This document shows, in pieces, positions 35,931-44,327 of a DNA stretch of 64,000 nucleotides. How positions within the stretch are numbered: the stretch's first letter is position 1; the number at the start of each line of letters is the position of its first letter. The stretch comes from UBA3839 sp963627995. GTDB taxonomy: Bacteria > Bacteroidota > Bacteroidia > Bacteroidales > Bacteroidaceae. Location of the stretch: contig CAVGCV010000009.1 in assembly GCA_963627995.1 (NCBI GenBank), positions 1 to 64,000 on the forward strand, in the 5' to 3' direction. The notes under the pieces are model-generated. The model was not told the DNA's origin, searched no databases, and worked only from the letters and a program-made list of their open reading frames with translations. A program made the position numbers and the translations under genes.

Positions 35931-38015
35931 TTACACATTGAGAATATCGTCGAGCACTCCTTTCAGGCGGCCCTCTATGTCGGCAATGTCCGAGCGGATG
36001 TCGCTGATGGAGCGCAGTTCCACGGGCTTGTAGAAATACTTCGTGAATGACAGCTCATAGCCCACCACGACATTCTCTTCGCTGTAGTAGGCATCGGGAG
36101 CGTATGGCAGCACCTCCTTTTGCATGAAGCCGTCGATGCCGCCCGGATAGAGCAACGGCACCTGCTCCGTGTCTTTCAGCATCGGGTCTGACTCAATGGG
36201 CGAGTCGAGCTTTGTGGGCTTGGCGTGGCAAGGCTCCGCCTTTTCGCTGCGACGGCCGAGGTACTGGCGCACAAGCTTGATTTTTGCGGCAGGCACCTTT
36301 ACGTTGCACTGGTCCAACATCAGGAACATGGCGAAGTCGCCCACGGTGTGACCGCCGAGGTTGTGCTTCCACGCATCGAGCACACGTTGCAGCAGGGCTA
36401 CGTCTTCCGCCTTTTTCAGCTCGGGCAACACGATGCCGTCAGGGTTTTCGTAGACGATGCGCAGCGGACGTTCTACAGTGACCTTCCAGTAGCCGAACTC
36501 CCGGTTGGGGAATATCTTGCTGCAGTCCGTCTCCTTGAAGTCGGTGAGCAAGTGGAGTATTTGCTGTCGGTCGGCTTCGTTGGTCTCGCAGTTCTTCTCG
36601 CCCAAGTTCTTGCGCAGGGGCGAGCATATCTTGGTGGCATCGATGAGCTGCACCTTGCCGCGCCGGCGCTCTTCCTTTCGGTTGGTCACCACCCAGATGT
36701 ATGTGCCGATGCCTGTGTTGTAGAAGTCTTTTTCGGGCATGGCGATGATGGCCTCCAGGAGGTCGTTCTCTATGATGTGTTGGCGCAGGTTGCTCGCTCC
36801 GCTCCCGGCGTCGCCAGTAAACAGGCTCGAACCGTTGTGTACCTCCACGATGCGTGTGCCAAGCGGCGTGTCGTCCTGCATGCGGCTCACGTTGTTGGCC
36901 AGGAACATCATCTGGCAGTCGCCGATGTCCGGAAGGAAGGAAATTTCGCTGCCGTCCTTGTCTGTCACGAAGAATCGGGAGTCGGTGAATTTCGCCTTCT
37001 CCGTCTCCTTCAGTCCACGTTTCTTCAAATCCTCCTTCCACGGCGTGCCGAAAGGCGGATTGGAGATGCAAAAATCGTAGGTCTCTCCGGCGTGTCCGTC
37101 CTGCGAAAGCGTCGAACCATAGGCTATGTATTCACGCTGCTCGTTGCAGTCGCGGTATTGGAACGACTTTATCTCGCCCGAAATCATCAGGTCGGCCTTG
37201 CAGGTGGCGTAAGTGTCGGGGGCCTGTTCCTGCCCGTAGATATTGATGGAGATACGCTTGCCACGCTCTTCGCCAAGCTGCTTGATGCGCTCTTGGGCGA
37301 TGGTGAGGATGCCTCCCGTGCCGCACGCACCGTCGTAGATGCGGTAGGTGGTGTCCTGCAGCTGGTCGGCGATGGGCACCACGGCAAGGTCGGCAAGCAA
37401 CTTCACATAGTCGCGCGGCGTGAAGTGTTCTCCGGCTTCGGTCACGTTGTTCTCCTCGTTGAAGCGGCGCAGAAGCTCCTCGAACACCGTTCCCATCGTG
37501 TGGTTGTCGAGCGCTGGAAGTTTCTCGTTGCCCTCGTCGTCGAGCGCCGGCTTGTTGCTCAGATTGATGCTGTCGGAGGTGAACTTCTCGATGATGCTGC
37601 CCAAACGTTCCGTCTCCGTCAGGTTGTCGATGACTTGGCGCAAATGCAGTTTGTCCACAATATCCTGCACGTCCTTGCTGAAACCGTTCAGATATTCCGT
37701 GAAGTTCATTTTCAGGCGCTGGGCGTCGATTTCGCTTTTCAACGTCTTCATCGTAAACTTCGATGTGTTGTAGAACGGATAGCCGGTCACATTATACAAT
37801 ATCGGCGCCTGGTTGTCGATACGGTTCTTGTCAAGCTGTTCCTTCATCGTGAGCACCTGCTGCTTGGTGGGTTCAAGAAGCACGTCGATGCGGCGCAACA
37901 CCATCATCGGCAGAATAATCTTCTTGTATTCGCTCTTGTCGAAAGCGTACACAAGCACGTCGGTCGCTATGTTCCAAATGAACGAAATCAGTGAGTTGTA
38001 TTGCGTCTGCTCCAT
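35931..38015 (-). CDS. hsdM: Type I modification subunit (adenine-N6 methyltransferase)
   Basis: A 694-residue subunit. The N-terminal HsdM domain spans to ~residue 160; SAM motif I is DGACGTGGILT near residue 232, catalytic motif IV NPPFG near 315, with AGEHFTPRDYVKLL just before motif I. The ~150-residue C-terminal extension (from about 545) is longer than in the classic ~500-residue HsdM and probably contacts HsdS. The start overlaps the stop of the upstream Xre regulator gene by 1 nt (TAATG), a coupling arrangement. Confidence 0.95.
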   Translation of the reverse strand: MEQTQYNSLISFIWNIATDVLVYAFDKSEYKKIILPMMVLRRIDVLLEPTKQQVLTMKEQLDKNRIDNQAPILYNVTGYPFYNTSKFTMKTLKSEIDAQRLKMNFTEYLNGFSKDVQDIVDKLHLRQVIDNLTETERLGSIIEKFTSDSINLSNKPALDDEGNEKLPALDNHTMGTVFEELLRRFNEENNVTEAGEHFTPRDYVKLLADLAVVPIADQLQDTTYRIYDGACGTGGILTIAQERIKQLGEERGKRISINIYGQEQAPDTYATCKADLMISGEIKSFQYRDCNEQREYIAYGSTLSQDGHAGETYDFCISNPPFGTPWKEDLKKRGLKETEKAKFTDSRFFVTDKDGSEISFLPDIGDCQMMFLANNVSRMQDDTPLGTRIVEVHNGSSLFTGDAGSGASNLRQHIIENDLLEAIIAMPEKDFYNTGIGTYIWVVTNRKEERRRGKVQLIDATKICSPLRKNLGEKNCETNEADRQQILHLLTDFKETDCSKIFPNREFGYWKVTVERPLRIVYENPDGIVLPELKKAEDVALLQRVLDAWKHNLGGHTVGDFAMFLMLDQCNVKVPAAKIKLVRQYLGRRSEKAEPCHAKPTKLDSPIESDPMLKDTEQVPLLYPGGIDGFMQKEVLPYAPDAYYSEENVVVGYELSFTKYFYKPVELRSISDIRSDIADIEGRLKGVLDDILNV

Positions 38016-38218
38016 TATTCTTCCTTATTGTCAATCAAAAGCTCTCTGATGCTAACATTGAGGTATACGGCGATTTGATGCAACAATTCAAGCGATGGTT
38101 GTTGGCGGTTGCAGCAGTATGCGTTGACCGTGCTGAAACTCTTACCGATTTCTTTTGCCAATTCTGTTTGCGATACATCCTTGTCGACAAGTACAGCCTT
38201 AATTCTATTCAGTTTCAT
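38015..38218 (-). CDS. Small Xre-family HTH regulator, first gene of the type I R-M operon
   Basis: 67 residues that are almost entirely a helix-turn-helix: KDVSQTELAKEIGKSFSTVN, then NRQQPSLELLHQIAVYLNVS and IRELLIDNKEE. It resembles the controller (C) proteins of type II R-M systems and could delay or balance hsdMSR expression. It is translationally coupled to hsdM through a TAATG overlap. The ATG at 38218 is close to a weak -7 box. Confidence 0.88.
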   Translation of the reverse strand: MKLNRIKAVLVDKDVSQTELAKEIGKSFSTVNAYCCNRQQPSLELLHQIAVYLNVSIRELLIDNKEE

Positions 38219-38239
38219 TCCTCATGATTTATCTTGATG

Positions 38240-38247
38240 TAAAGATA
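38240..38247 (-). promoter_or_regulatory. Possible -7 element of the type I R-M operon
   Basis: Minus-strand TATCTTTA, one mismatch from TAnnTTTG, 22 nt upstream of the Xre regulator start; no -33 found. Confidence 0.35.
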
Positions 38248-38340
38248 ATGAATTCTCGGCATAACAGCGCACCATCTGCGATGTTTATGCTATTTGCGCT
38301 TGGGGATTTAACTCTTGGTAATGGTTTGCGCCTCGAAGGA

Positions 38341-38648
38341 CGCCTTCTTCACCCTCTGCTCCGTGCGCACTCCCTTGCCACCCAGCTTCGCCACAGCCCG
38401 GACGGTGTAGTCCTTCTTCAGGTACTCAATGCCTCGGGACACCCTTGTGAAAAACCTCCGCAGACAAAACTCCTGCGCTCCGCAGAGGAAATATATTTCG
38501 TCCGCAGACGAAAATATTTTTCTCTGCGGAGGTTTCGGACGCTCCTCCGCAGTGTTTTTTACCGAATTACAGGATTCTGATTGTCAGTGCTTTAATTGCT
38601 CACAAAAGGTGTTCCTCGTATTTTTCATTTTCCTCTGCATGGAGCCGC
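38341..38648 (+). repeat. Long direct repeat, right copy
   Basis: Same orientation as 30132-30440. On the minus strand it encodes KKDYTVRAVAKLGGKGVRTE, then QRVKKASFEAQTITKS and a stop at about 38310, the second copy of the recombinase-tail remnant. Contains dispersed element copy D. Confidence 0.92.
38449..38561 (+). repeat. TCCGCAGA dispersed element, copy D
   Basis: Identical to copy C across the element. Lies between the Xre regulator and the DUF5606 gene. Confidence 0.9.
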
Positions 38649-38688
38649 CGCGCCATCTCGGCCGAAAAGGGCGGGCCTCCCCCATAAT

Positions 38689-38750
38689 GGAACGCACGAC
38701 GAGAGGGCCAGGCGTCGCTGCCGATGCCTGGCCCTCTCGTCGTGCGTTCC
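38689..38750 (-). terminator. Very long perfect hairpin, terminator of the nusB-DUF5606 operon
   Basis: Arms 38689-38713 and 38726-38750 are perfectly inverted over 25 nt; the loop GTCGCTGCCGAT adds four more pairs (one G.U), giving 29 pairs around a CTGC loop. It begins 11 nt past the DUF5606 stop. No T-run follows on the minus strand. Confidence 0.75.
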
Positions 38751-38761
38751 GGATGACTGCG

Positions 38762-39211
38762 TTACTCTGCCGCTTTCTCGCTTTCAGGCTTGCTTTCGGC
38801 CGCCTCGTCCTGCTTTTCCTCGAAATCGTCAAGACCGGCCTTGACAAGCAGGTTGTACCATGCAAGCACCTTGCGCATGTCGCTGACATGGACGCGGTCG
38901 GTGTCATAGCTGGGCAGTACCTTCTCAAAGAAAGCGACGATGTCGGCCTGCGGGGCTTTTTTCGGAGACAAGTCCACGGCCTTTCCGTCGTACGCCGTTT
39001 TGGCAGACTGGAAGACGGAGGCGAGGGGCACTTCCTTGTCGTCGTTCGTGTAGATGGAGATGTCGGAAAGCGCCACCACCTTGTCGGTGGAAAGCACCGG
39101 CATGCGCTTTTTGGCCTCGTCGATGGTCTCCACCAGCAGCATGTTTTTTCCCTTCGAAACAAACTTGAAAAGTCCGGGTTTTCCGGAAACAGCTAAAATC
39201 GTGCTTAACAT
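38762..39211 (-). CDS. DUF5606 protein
   Basis: 149 residues. It opens LSTILAVSGKPGLFKFVSKG and continues with ETIDEAKKRMPVLSTDKVVA, then an acidic, Lys/Glu-rich low-complexity tail from about residue 130. This is the DUF5606 family, conserved across Bacteroidota and usually linked to coaE as here (26 nt downstream). The N-terminal half looks like a small beta-rich nucleic-acid-binding or PilZ-sized fold; no function is established. Last gene of the operon. Confidence 0.85.
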   Translation of the reverse strand: MLSTILAVSGKPGLFKFVSKGKNMLLVETIDEAKKRMPVLSTDKVVALSDISIYTNDDKEVPLASVFQSAKTAYDGKAVDLSPKKAPQADIVAFFEKVLPSYDTDRVHVSDMRKVLAWYNLLVKAGLDDFEEKQDEAAESKPESEKAAE

Positions 39212-39237
39212 ATTCGTTGTCTTCTGTTTTTAGATGG

Positions 39238-39825
39238 TTATAGGTTACGTTTTAATTGTTCCAACATGTTTTTCAGCTGGCCGTCCACATCCGCCGTTCC
39301 GTCGTTGATGATTTCGGCGTCGACCCTCGCCCGGAGGCGTTCCTCGTCCCACTGGCGCGACATGCGCTCTTCCACGTCCGCCTGTGAAAGCCCGCTCCGG
39401 GCCATCGCCCGTTCCGTCCGAAGAGGACGGGGAGCTGAGACGAGGACGACTTTATCAACGACATCCTCGAAACGGGCCTCAAGAAGGATGGCCGACTCCA
39501 TGAACACAACCGGCTGGCGCTGGCGGGCAGCCCATTGCAGGAAATCGCGCTTCACTCGCGGGTGAACGATGGCATTGACTTGGCGTGCGTGTTCTTCGGA
39601 AGCAAAGAGGTAGCCGGCCAGCCCGGACTTGTTCAACGCGCCGTCGGGGAGATAGGCGTCCTGTCCCAACAAGCGTCCGAGCTCCTGCTTGATGTCGTTG
39701 TCCTCGAGCATCAGCCGCCGCGCCTCGTTGTCGCAGCAATAAACGGGGCAGCCCATCTCTTGCAGCTTCCGGCAGACGTACGACTTTCCGCTTCCTATGC
39801 CGCCTGTGATTCCTACTTTCAGCAT
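39238..39825 (-). CDS. coaE: Dephospho-CoA kinase
   Basis: 195 residues; performs the last step of CoA synthesis. Walker A GITGGIGSGKS begins at residue 5, the substrate-binding CDNEARRL at about 31, and the lid region with ARSGLSQADVEERMSRQ at about 143. Complete and normally sized. It lies 7 nt downstream of the YbbR-like gene and is co-transcribed with it. Confidence 0.95.
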   Translation of the reverse strand: MLKVGITGGIGSGKSYVCRKLQEMGCPVYCCDNEARRLMLEDNDIKQELGRLLGQDAYLPDGALNKSGLAGYLFASEEHARQVNAIVHPRVKRDFLQWAARQRQPVVFMESAILLEARFEDVVDKVVLVSAPRPLRTERAMARSGLSQADVEERMSRQWDEERLRARVDAEIINDGTADVDGQLKNMLEQLKRNL

Positions 39826-39832
39826 TCGGGCG

Positions 39833-40807
39833 TCACTCCTGTTCTATGATGTACTCCACCGACGAGGGGGAAATATGGATGTTGGAAATGCCGTCGGGGT
39901 GGGAGCGCATGATGAGCTCGCACTTCTTGTCCCCCGGCTTGATGGAGCGGTAGTCCACGACGAGCGCAAAGTCGCCCTCCTCAATCTCGTTGTACAGCGT
40001 GGCGCTCACGCGGAAGCTGACGGAAGCCGTGAGCGGGAATGTCCGAAGTATCTTGTCCTCGGGAATGTTCTCGCAGTAGATGGGCAGGTTGAGCGTTTTG
40101 GTCGTGAACAGGTCCACATTGATTCGCGTATCGACCGAATCGGGGATGCACTTCACCCCTTTGGGGGGCGAGAGCGCGAGCCGTGCGCTGGTGGTGTCTT
40201 TCAGGGCCACGAACTTCCGGGCCTCCGTGTAAATGGCAGTAATCGTGTCGAGACGGCTCGAGGGAGCATAAATGTCGACGTACTCCGGGTGGACGGAGAT
40301 GCCGCACAGCACGTGCTGCGTGTCCACGCTGACTTTCCCGCTGAAAACGACAGGCACGTACTTGTGCTCGCCCGTCGAATAGAACACTTCTATCGTGGAC
40401 GGCGTGACGGAGTTCAGGCTCAGCGAGCTGCCAAGGACGCGGGGGACGATTCGCTTCCAAACGTTGTTGTCGATGATGAACATCCCATTGTCCTTGGCCA
40501 GGGAGGAGTAGTCGATCTCCAACGAGCGTTTCCTTGCCTTCGTAAGGAAATTGATGATGTCGAAGCCTCTGCCGCCGACATTGACGAGCACCGTCTTGGG
40601 CACATCGGACGTTATCACCACGTTTTTCGGAACGTCCGTAATGACCAGCTCGTACTCCACGTTCGTGGCGGCAGCGTCCTTGAACGTCTGGATGAACCAA
40701 AAGACGATGGCGACAAGCAGGAATACAAAAAAAACGAGGAGTTCGCGGTTCACTTTCGTGTACCGCAAGCTCCTGCGTATCTTATCCCATGCGTCCGCTT
40801 TTCTCAT
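39833..40807 (-). CDS. YbbR-domain membrane-anchored protein
   Basis: About 324 residues with a single N-terminal membrane segment (ELLVFFVFLLVAIVFWFIQT, residues ~22-41) and an extracytoplasmic part made of YbbR-like beta repeats (for example ITDVPKNVVITSDVPKTVLV near 57 and GISVHPEYVDIYAPSS near 167). YbbR (CdaR) proteins regulate diadenylate cyclase in Firmicutes; no cyclase gene is adjacent here, so the role is open. ATG 40807 is chosen over the TTG two codons upstream. Confidence 0.82.
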   Translation of the reverse strand: MRKADAWDKIRRSLRYTKVNRELLVFFVFLLVAIVFWFIQTFKDAAATNVEYELVITDVPKNVVITSDVPKTVLVNVGGRGFDIINFLTKARKRSLEIDYSSLAKDNGMFIIDNNVWKRIVPRVLGSSLSLNSVTPSTIEVFYSTGEHKYVPVVFSGKVSVDTQHVLCGISVHPEYVDIYAPSSRLDTITAIYTEARKFVALKDTTSARLALSPPKGVKCIPDSVDTRINVDLFTTKTLNLPIYCENIPEDKILRTFPLTASVSFRVSATLYNEIEEGDFALVVDYRSIKPGDKKCELIMRSHPDGISNIHISPSSVEYIIEQE

Positions 40808-40868
40808 GTCCAAGGTTCAAGCTGAAGTCGTGGCTCAGAATCTGAAGATGGCCGTTCACCGTTGCGTC

Positions 40869-41183
40869 TTAACGCTGCTGCGCCTGACTTGGGTCGGCGT
40901 AAACGTAATTGCGGTCGATCTGGATTTTCACGCCGTTGGCAATCTCGACCGTGAGATAGGCCTCGCCCTCGTTCAAGTCCTTCACAACGCCATAGATTCC
41001 CCCTGCCGTTACAATCTTGCTTCCTACGGAAAGGCTGTTGCGGAAATTCTGAATCTCTTTCTGGCGCTTGCGCTGCGGGCGGATCATGAAGAAATACATG
41101 ATGGCAAACATGGCAACGAGCATCAAAATCATTTCCCAGCCAGCGCCGCCCGCAGGCTTCGTGCTCTCAATCAAACTAAACAT
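40869..41183 (-). CDS. yajC: Preprotein translocase subunit YajC
   Basis: 104 residues: an N-terminal membrane helix (MILMLVAMFAIMYFFMIRPQ, residues ~18-37) followed by the cytoplasmic RKRQKEIQNFRNSL and VGSKIVTAGGIYGVV segment. It accompanies SecDF in protein export. Located between nusB and the YbbR-like gene, the usual Bacteroidales neighbourhood. Confidence 0.95.
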   Translation of the reverse strand: MFSLIESTKPAGGAGWEMILMLVAMFAIMYFFMIRPQRKRQKEIQNFRNSLSVGSKIVTAGGIYGVVKDLNEGEAYLTVEIANGVKIQIDRNYVYADPSQAQQR

Positions 41184-41218
41184 ACTCTTGACTTATTGTT
41201 AATGAATTTATTTGCTTA

Positions 41219-42145
41219 TCAACTTTTTACGAGCTTATGTTCTGCCTGCAAACGCTTCACGACATTGTCCACGATGGCATTGACATAGCTTCCACTCTTC
41301 GGCGTACTGTACAATTTTGCAATATCGACATATTCATTGATGGAGACCGACACGGGTATCGCCGGGAAGCTCAGGATTTCGGCAAGAGCCAGCTGCATGA
41401 TCAGGATGTCCATGAACGCGAGACGGTCAAACTCCCAGTTCTTCACACTTTGCATGATGAGGCTGCGGTAATACTCGTCGTTCATGATTGTCTTCCTGAA
41501 AAGGCGCATGGCAAACTCCTTGTCCTCGGCATCCTTATACTCCGGCAACAGTTCCTGCTTCGCGCCCTGCACCTCGTCAAAGCGCTTGATGGTCTTCAGC
41601 ACGAACGTATCGACGATTTCCTTGTCGTCGTTCCAGTAGAGGCTCTGTTCCTCCAGAATGGTGTCGATGCGTTCGTCCTTTGCAATGACATTCTTGTACA
41701 ACTTCCGCCACAGCTCGCGATCGGCCTTGTAGTCCACGTCCTCGGCCGCCATGTATTCCTGATAAAATTCCGTCTGCTGGATGTCGGCGTAAAGTTTTTT
41801 CAGATAGGCCACGTCGTTCATCCACGTCTTTTTCTGGTTCTCACGGAATTCATTAAGAGATTGGTTCACGTCCAACTGCGCCACAAACTGATTGTCGATG
41901 AAGCGATGGCTAATGGGCTCGTCTTTGTGGGCTATCCGATTGAGCTGCTCCTCCTGCTCCACCTCTTCGGCCGCATAGTGGGTGAGTTCCACCATCAAAA
42001 GGAGCAAATAGTTGTATAGGTCATAGGCTTTCGACAAGCTGAAGAGCAATTCCTTCTCCGCCGTATTGATATCCTTATCCCCGTTCTGATAAAAGGAGTA
42101 CATCAACTGCACGATTTTCAAGCGAATCAAGGTGCGATTAATCAT
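41219..42145 (-). CDS. nusB: Transcription antitermination protein NusB
   Basis: About 308 residues, twice the size of the classical NusB; the conserved RNA-binding helical bundle is at the C-terminus (FDRLAFMDILIMQLALAEIL, then VSINEYVDIAKLYSTPKSGS and VNAIVDNV). The N-terminal ~150 residues are a charged extension typical of Bacteroidota NusB. It joins the rRNA antitermination complex with NusE and NusG. The TTG two codons earlier (42151) opens the frame; ATG MINRTLIRLK is the likelier start. First gene of the five-gene operon down to DUF5606. Confidence 0.9.
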   Translation of the reverse strand: MINRTLIRLKIVQLMYSFYQNGDKDINTAEKELLFSLSKAYDLYNYLLLLMVELTHYAAEEVEQEEQLNRIAHKDEPISHRFIDNQFVAQLDVNQSLNEFRENQKKTWMNDVAYLKKLYADIQQTEFYQEYMAAEDVDYKADRELWRKLYKNVIAKDERIDTILEEQSLYWNDDKEIVDTFVLKTIKRFDEVQGAKQELLPEYKDAEDKEFAMRLFRKTIMNDEYYRSLIMQSVKNWEFDRLAFMDILIMQLALAEILSFPAIPVSVSINEYVDIAKLYSTPKSGSYVNAIVDNVVKRLQAEHKLVKS

Positions 42146-42216
42146 AGACAAAAAACTCTTTTTTTGAACACACGCACAAGTCTCGAACCAGGCTAACTCG
42201 TGCTTTATTTAGACTG

Positions 42217-42224
42217 CAAAGTTA
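42217..42224 (-). promoter_or_regulatory. -7 element of the nusB operon
   Basis: Minus-strand TAACTTTG, exact TAnnTTTG, about 72 nt before the nusB start. Confidence 0.5.
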
Positions 42225-42295
42225 AGTCTTTTTCAATGAAAACTTCGCACAAAAGCCTAAATCATTGTTTCCAAAGACAAAAAAACGCCTCAACA

Positions 42296-42327
42296 TTTGA
42301 TGAATCGAAAAAAATAAAACAATTTTG
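42296..42327 (+). promoter_or_regulatory. Promoter of the DUF3276 gene
   Basis: TTTG (42296-42299), 20 nt, CAATTTTG (42320-42327), one mismatch from the -7 consensus; the gene starts 41 nt downstream. Confidence 0.65.
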
Positions 42328-42367
42328 TGGAGTTTTTATTATTACACACCAAAAAGTCCTTTTTGAT

Positions 42368-42739
42368 ATGAGTGAGCAAGAAAAAGACTTTGTTTATTCG
42401 GAAAGCGTGAAAGCCGGCAAACGCATTTATTATTTTGACGTGAAACAAAGTCGGAATGGCGACAAGTACATCGCCATCACGGAAAGCAAGAGAATTATTG
42501 AAGGAGATGCGGAATACCCTCGCTTTTCATTCGAGAAGCACAAGCTGTTTTTATACAAGGAAGATTTCGAGAAATTCTCCAACGCGCTGCAAGCCGTCAT
42601 TGGAGTGGCGCAAGGCGACATTACGCCAGAGGAGGCCGACCTCCGAGCAAGCAGCCGTGGAAACGACGACAACGAGAACGGCGGAAGTGAAAACAGGGGC
42701 TTGTCCGAAAAAGAACTTAAAATCGACATCGATTTCTAA
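42368..42739 (+). CDS. DUF3276 (PUR-alpha-like) nucleic-acid-binding protein
   Basis: 123 residues: KDFVYSESVKAGKRIYYFDV, then NGDKYIAITESKRI and FEKHKLFLYKEDFEKF form the PUR repeat fold that binds single-stranded nucleic acid; the C-terminal ~35 residues are acidic and disordered. ATG 42368 is preferred to the GTG at 42200 because the promoter lies between them and the conserved domain starts here. Monocistronic. Confidence 0.88.
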   Translation: MSEQEKDFVYSESVKAGKRIYYFDVKQSRNGDKYIAITESKRIIEGDAEYPRFSFEKHKLFLYKEDFEKFSNALQAVIGVAQGDITPEEADLRASSRGNDDNENGGSENRGLSEKELKIDIDF

Positions 42740-42779
42740 AAACCAGATGGAGAGCATTGTCGGGCAAACTAAAAAGTAT

Positions 42780-42787
42780 TAACTTTG
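42780..42787 (+). promoter_or_regulatory. -7 element for rplY
   Basis: TAACTTTG, exact TAnnTTTG, followed by a ~120-nt leader before rplY; a leader-based control is possible but I could not define a structure. Confidence 0.5.
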
Positions 42788-42913
42788 CCGCGCTTTTGCA
42801 GCCAAAAAGTCAATACCTACTGCCCGGAGGTCCTGCCAAGGACGCGTGGAACGTGCAGAGCGTGTGATGGCGAATTAAGCAACAGTCTTAATTTATAGTA
42901 ACACAAAACCACA

Positions 42914-43510
42914 ATGAAAGAAATCACCATTAACGCCCAAGTCCGCAAGGATTTCGGCAAGAAGGCAAGTCGCGACCAGCGCCGCGCTGGCAACGTGCCA
43001 TGTGTCGTTTACGGAGTAGAGAAAGGCGCGGACGGGCTGCCCGTTGCAAAGTCCATTCTTGTCACCCAAAAGGAGTTGGCCAAGGTTCTCTACACGCCCA
43101 ACGTCTATATCATCAACCTGGACATCGAGGGCGACAGCGTCAAGGTCATCCTGAAGGACTTGCAGAACGACTTCGTGAAAGACACGCCCGTCCATGTGGA
43201 CTTCTACCAAATCACCGACGCGCCCATTGTCATGGAGATTCCCGTCAAGCTCAACGGACTGGCCGAGGGCGTGAAAGCCGGTGGCAAGCTCGCGCTCAAC
43301 GTCCGCAAGCTCAAGGTGAAAGCCTCCTACACGGCATTCCCCGACACGCTCGACATCGATGTAAGCGCGCTCGGACTGGGCAAGTCTATGAAAGTCGGAG
43401 AACTCCACTTTGAGGGTCTCGAAATCATCACGTCCAAGGAAGTTGTCGTTTGCGCCGTCCGCATGACACGCGCTGCGCGCGCGGCTTCCGCCGAGGCTGC
43501 AGAGAAGTAA
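42914..43510 (+). CDS. rplY: 50S ribosomal protein L25 (Ctc form)
   Basis: 198 residues. The N-terminal 5S rRNA-binding domain has EITINAQVRKDFGKKASRD and NVPCVVYG; the TL5/Ctc C-terminal domain follows from about residue 95 (IPVKLNGLAEGVKAGGKLAL). The Ala/Glu-rich end (ASAEAAEK) is common in Bacteroidota. It precedes pth, the usual neighbour, with a terminator between the two. Confidence 0.95.
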   Translation: MKEITINAQVRKDFGKKASRDQRRAGNVPCVVYGVEKGADGLPVAKSILVTQKELAKVLYTPNVYIINLDIEGDSVKVILKDLQNDFVKDTPVHVDFYQITDAPIVMEIPVKLNGLAEGVKAGGKLALNVRKLKVKASYTAFPDTLDIDVSALGLGKSMKVGELHFEGLEIITSKEVVVCAVRMTRAARAASAEAAEK

Positions 43511-43540
43511 TCTTGCGAGAGCTGCACCATCAATACCCAT

Positions 43541-43577
43541 AGAGGCCGAATTGCGGATGTTCCGTAATTCGGCCTCT
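43541..43577 (+). terminator. Terminator after rplY
   Basis: AGAGGCCGAATT (43541-43552) with AATTCGGCCTCT (43566-43577); pairing continues inward through G.U and CGG/CCG to an ATGTT loop. Confidence 0.7.
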
Positions 43578-43681
43578 ACCATCACAAGTGTTTCCAACAA
43601 GTCATGTGGTTAGACTCCATCCTCTCACTTCTTGGCAAGAAGTATGGGAAAAGACACGAAACACAAGACACAGACACCAGC

Positions 43682-44245
43682 ATGAAGTACCTAATCGTTG
43701 GGCTTGGCAATGTGGGTGACGAATACGAGGGGACGCGCCACAACATCGGTTTCCGCGTGGCAGACGCCCTGGCCATCAAAGCAAACGCCACGTTCGAGGA
43801 CAAGCGCTACGGCTTTGTCGGAAAAGGGCGGACAAAGAACGCCGAGCTCGTCATCTTAAAGCCATCCACCTACATGAACCTTAGCGGGAACGCCGTTCGC
43901 TACTGGATGCAGAAGGAGAACGTCCCTTTGGAGCGCGTGCTCATCGTGTGCGACGACCTCTCCCTGCCTTTCGGCAAACTAAGGCTGCGGCCCGGAGGAA
44001 GCGACGGCGGACACAACGGGCTGAAGAACATCGCGCAAATGGTCGGAAGCCAGCAATACGCCCGCTTGCGGTTTGGTATCGGCAACGAATTCCCGCGCGG
44101 GGGGCAGGTCGATTTCGTGCTGGGAAAATTCACAGACAGCGACTTGCAGACGATGGACGAGCGCGTCGCCACGGCCATCGACGCCGTCACCTCCTTCTGC
44201 CTGGCGGGCATTGACACTGCCATGAACCAGTTCAACAAGAAATAG
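43682..44245 (+). CDS. pth: Peptidyl-tRNA hydrolase
   Basis: 187 residues; frees stalled tRNA from peptidyl-tRNA. The catalytic histidine is in YEGTRHNIGF (His20), with LKPSTYMNLSG, VCDDLSLPFGKLRLRPGGSD and GGHNGLKNI. The frame opens 26 codons upstream at 43604, but MKYLIVGLGN at 43682 is the family start, and the extension (MWLDSILSLLGKKYGKRHE) has no conserved features. Confidence 0.95.
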   Translation: MKYLIVGLGNVGDEYEGTRHNIGFRVADALAIKANATFEDKRYGFVGKGRTKNAELVILKPSTYMNLSGNAVRYWMQKENVPLERVLIVCDDLSLPFGKLRLRPGGSDGGHNGLKNIAQMVGSQQYARLRFGIGNEFPRGGQVDFVLGKFTDSDLQTMDERVATAIDAVTSFCLAGIDTAMNQFNKK

Positions 44246-44263
44246 GACGAGGAAGCTGTACAT

Positions 44264-44306
44264 AAAAGGTCCGCCGGTACGCACTGCACGTACCGGCGGG
44301 CCTTTT
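44264..44306. terminator. Bidirectional terminator between pth and hslR
   Basis: AAAAGGTCCGCCGGTACG (44264-44281) pairs with 44289-44306 over 18 positions with one G.U and a 7-nt loop; T-run to 44307. Confidence 0.85.
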
Positions 44307-44327
44307 TCTTTGGCCCTCCTTCTTCGC

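Noticed and set aside
36225..37994. 589-codon plus-strand frame opposite hsdM
   Set aside because: No recognisable domain; hsdM motifs on the minus strand are decisive.
42794..42913. Structured leader (riboswitch-like) upstream of rplY
   Set aside because: The ~120-nt leader is GC-rich and may fold, but I could not match it to any known regulatory RNA.
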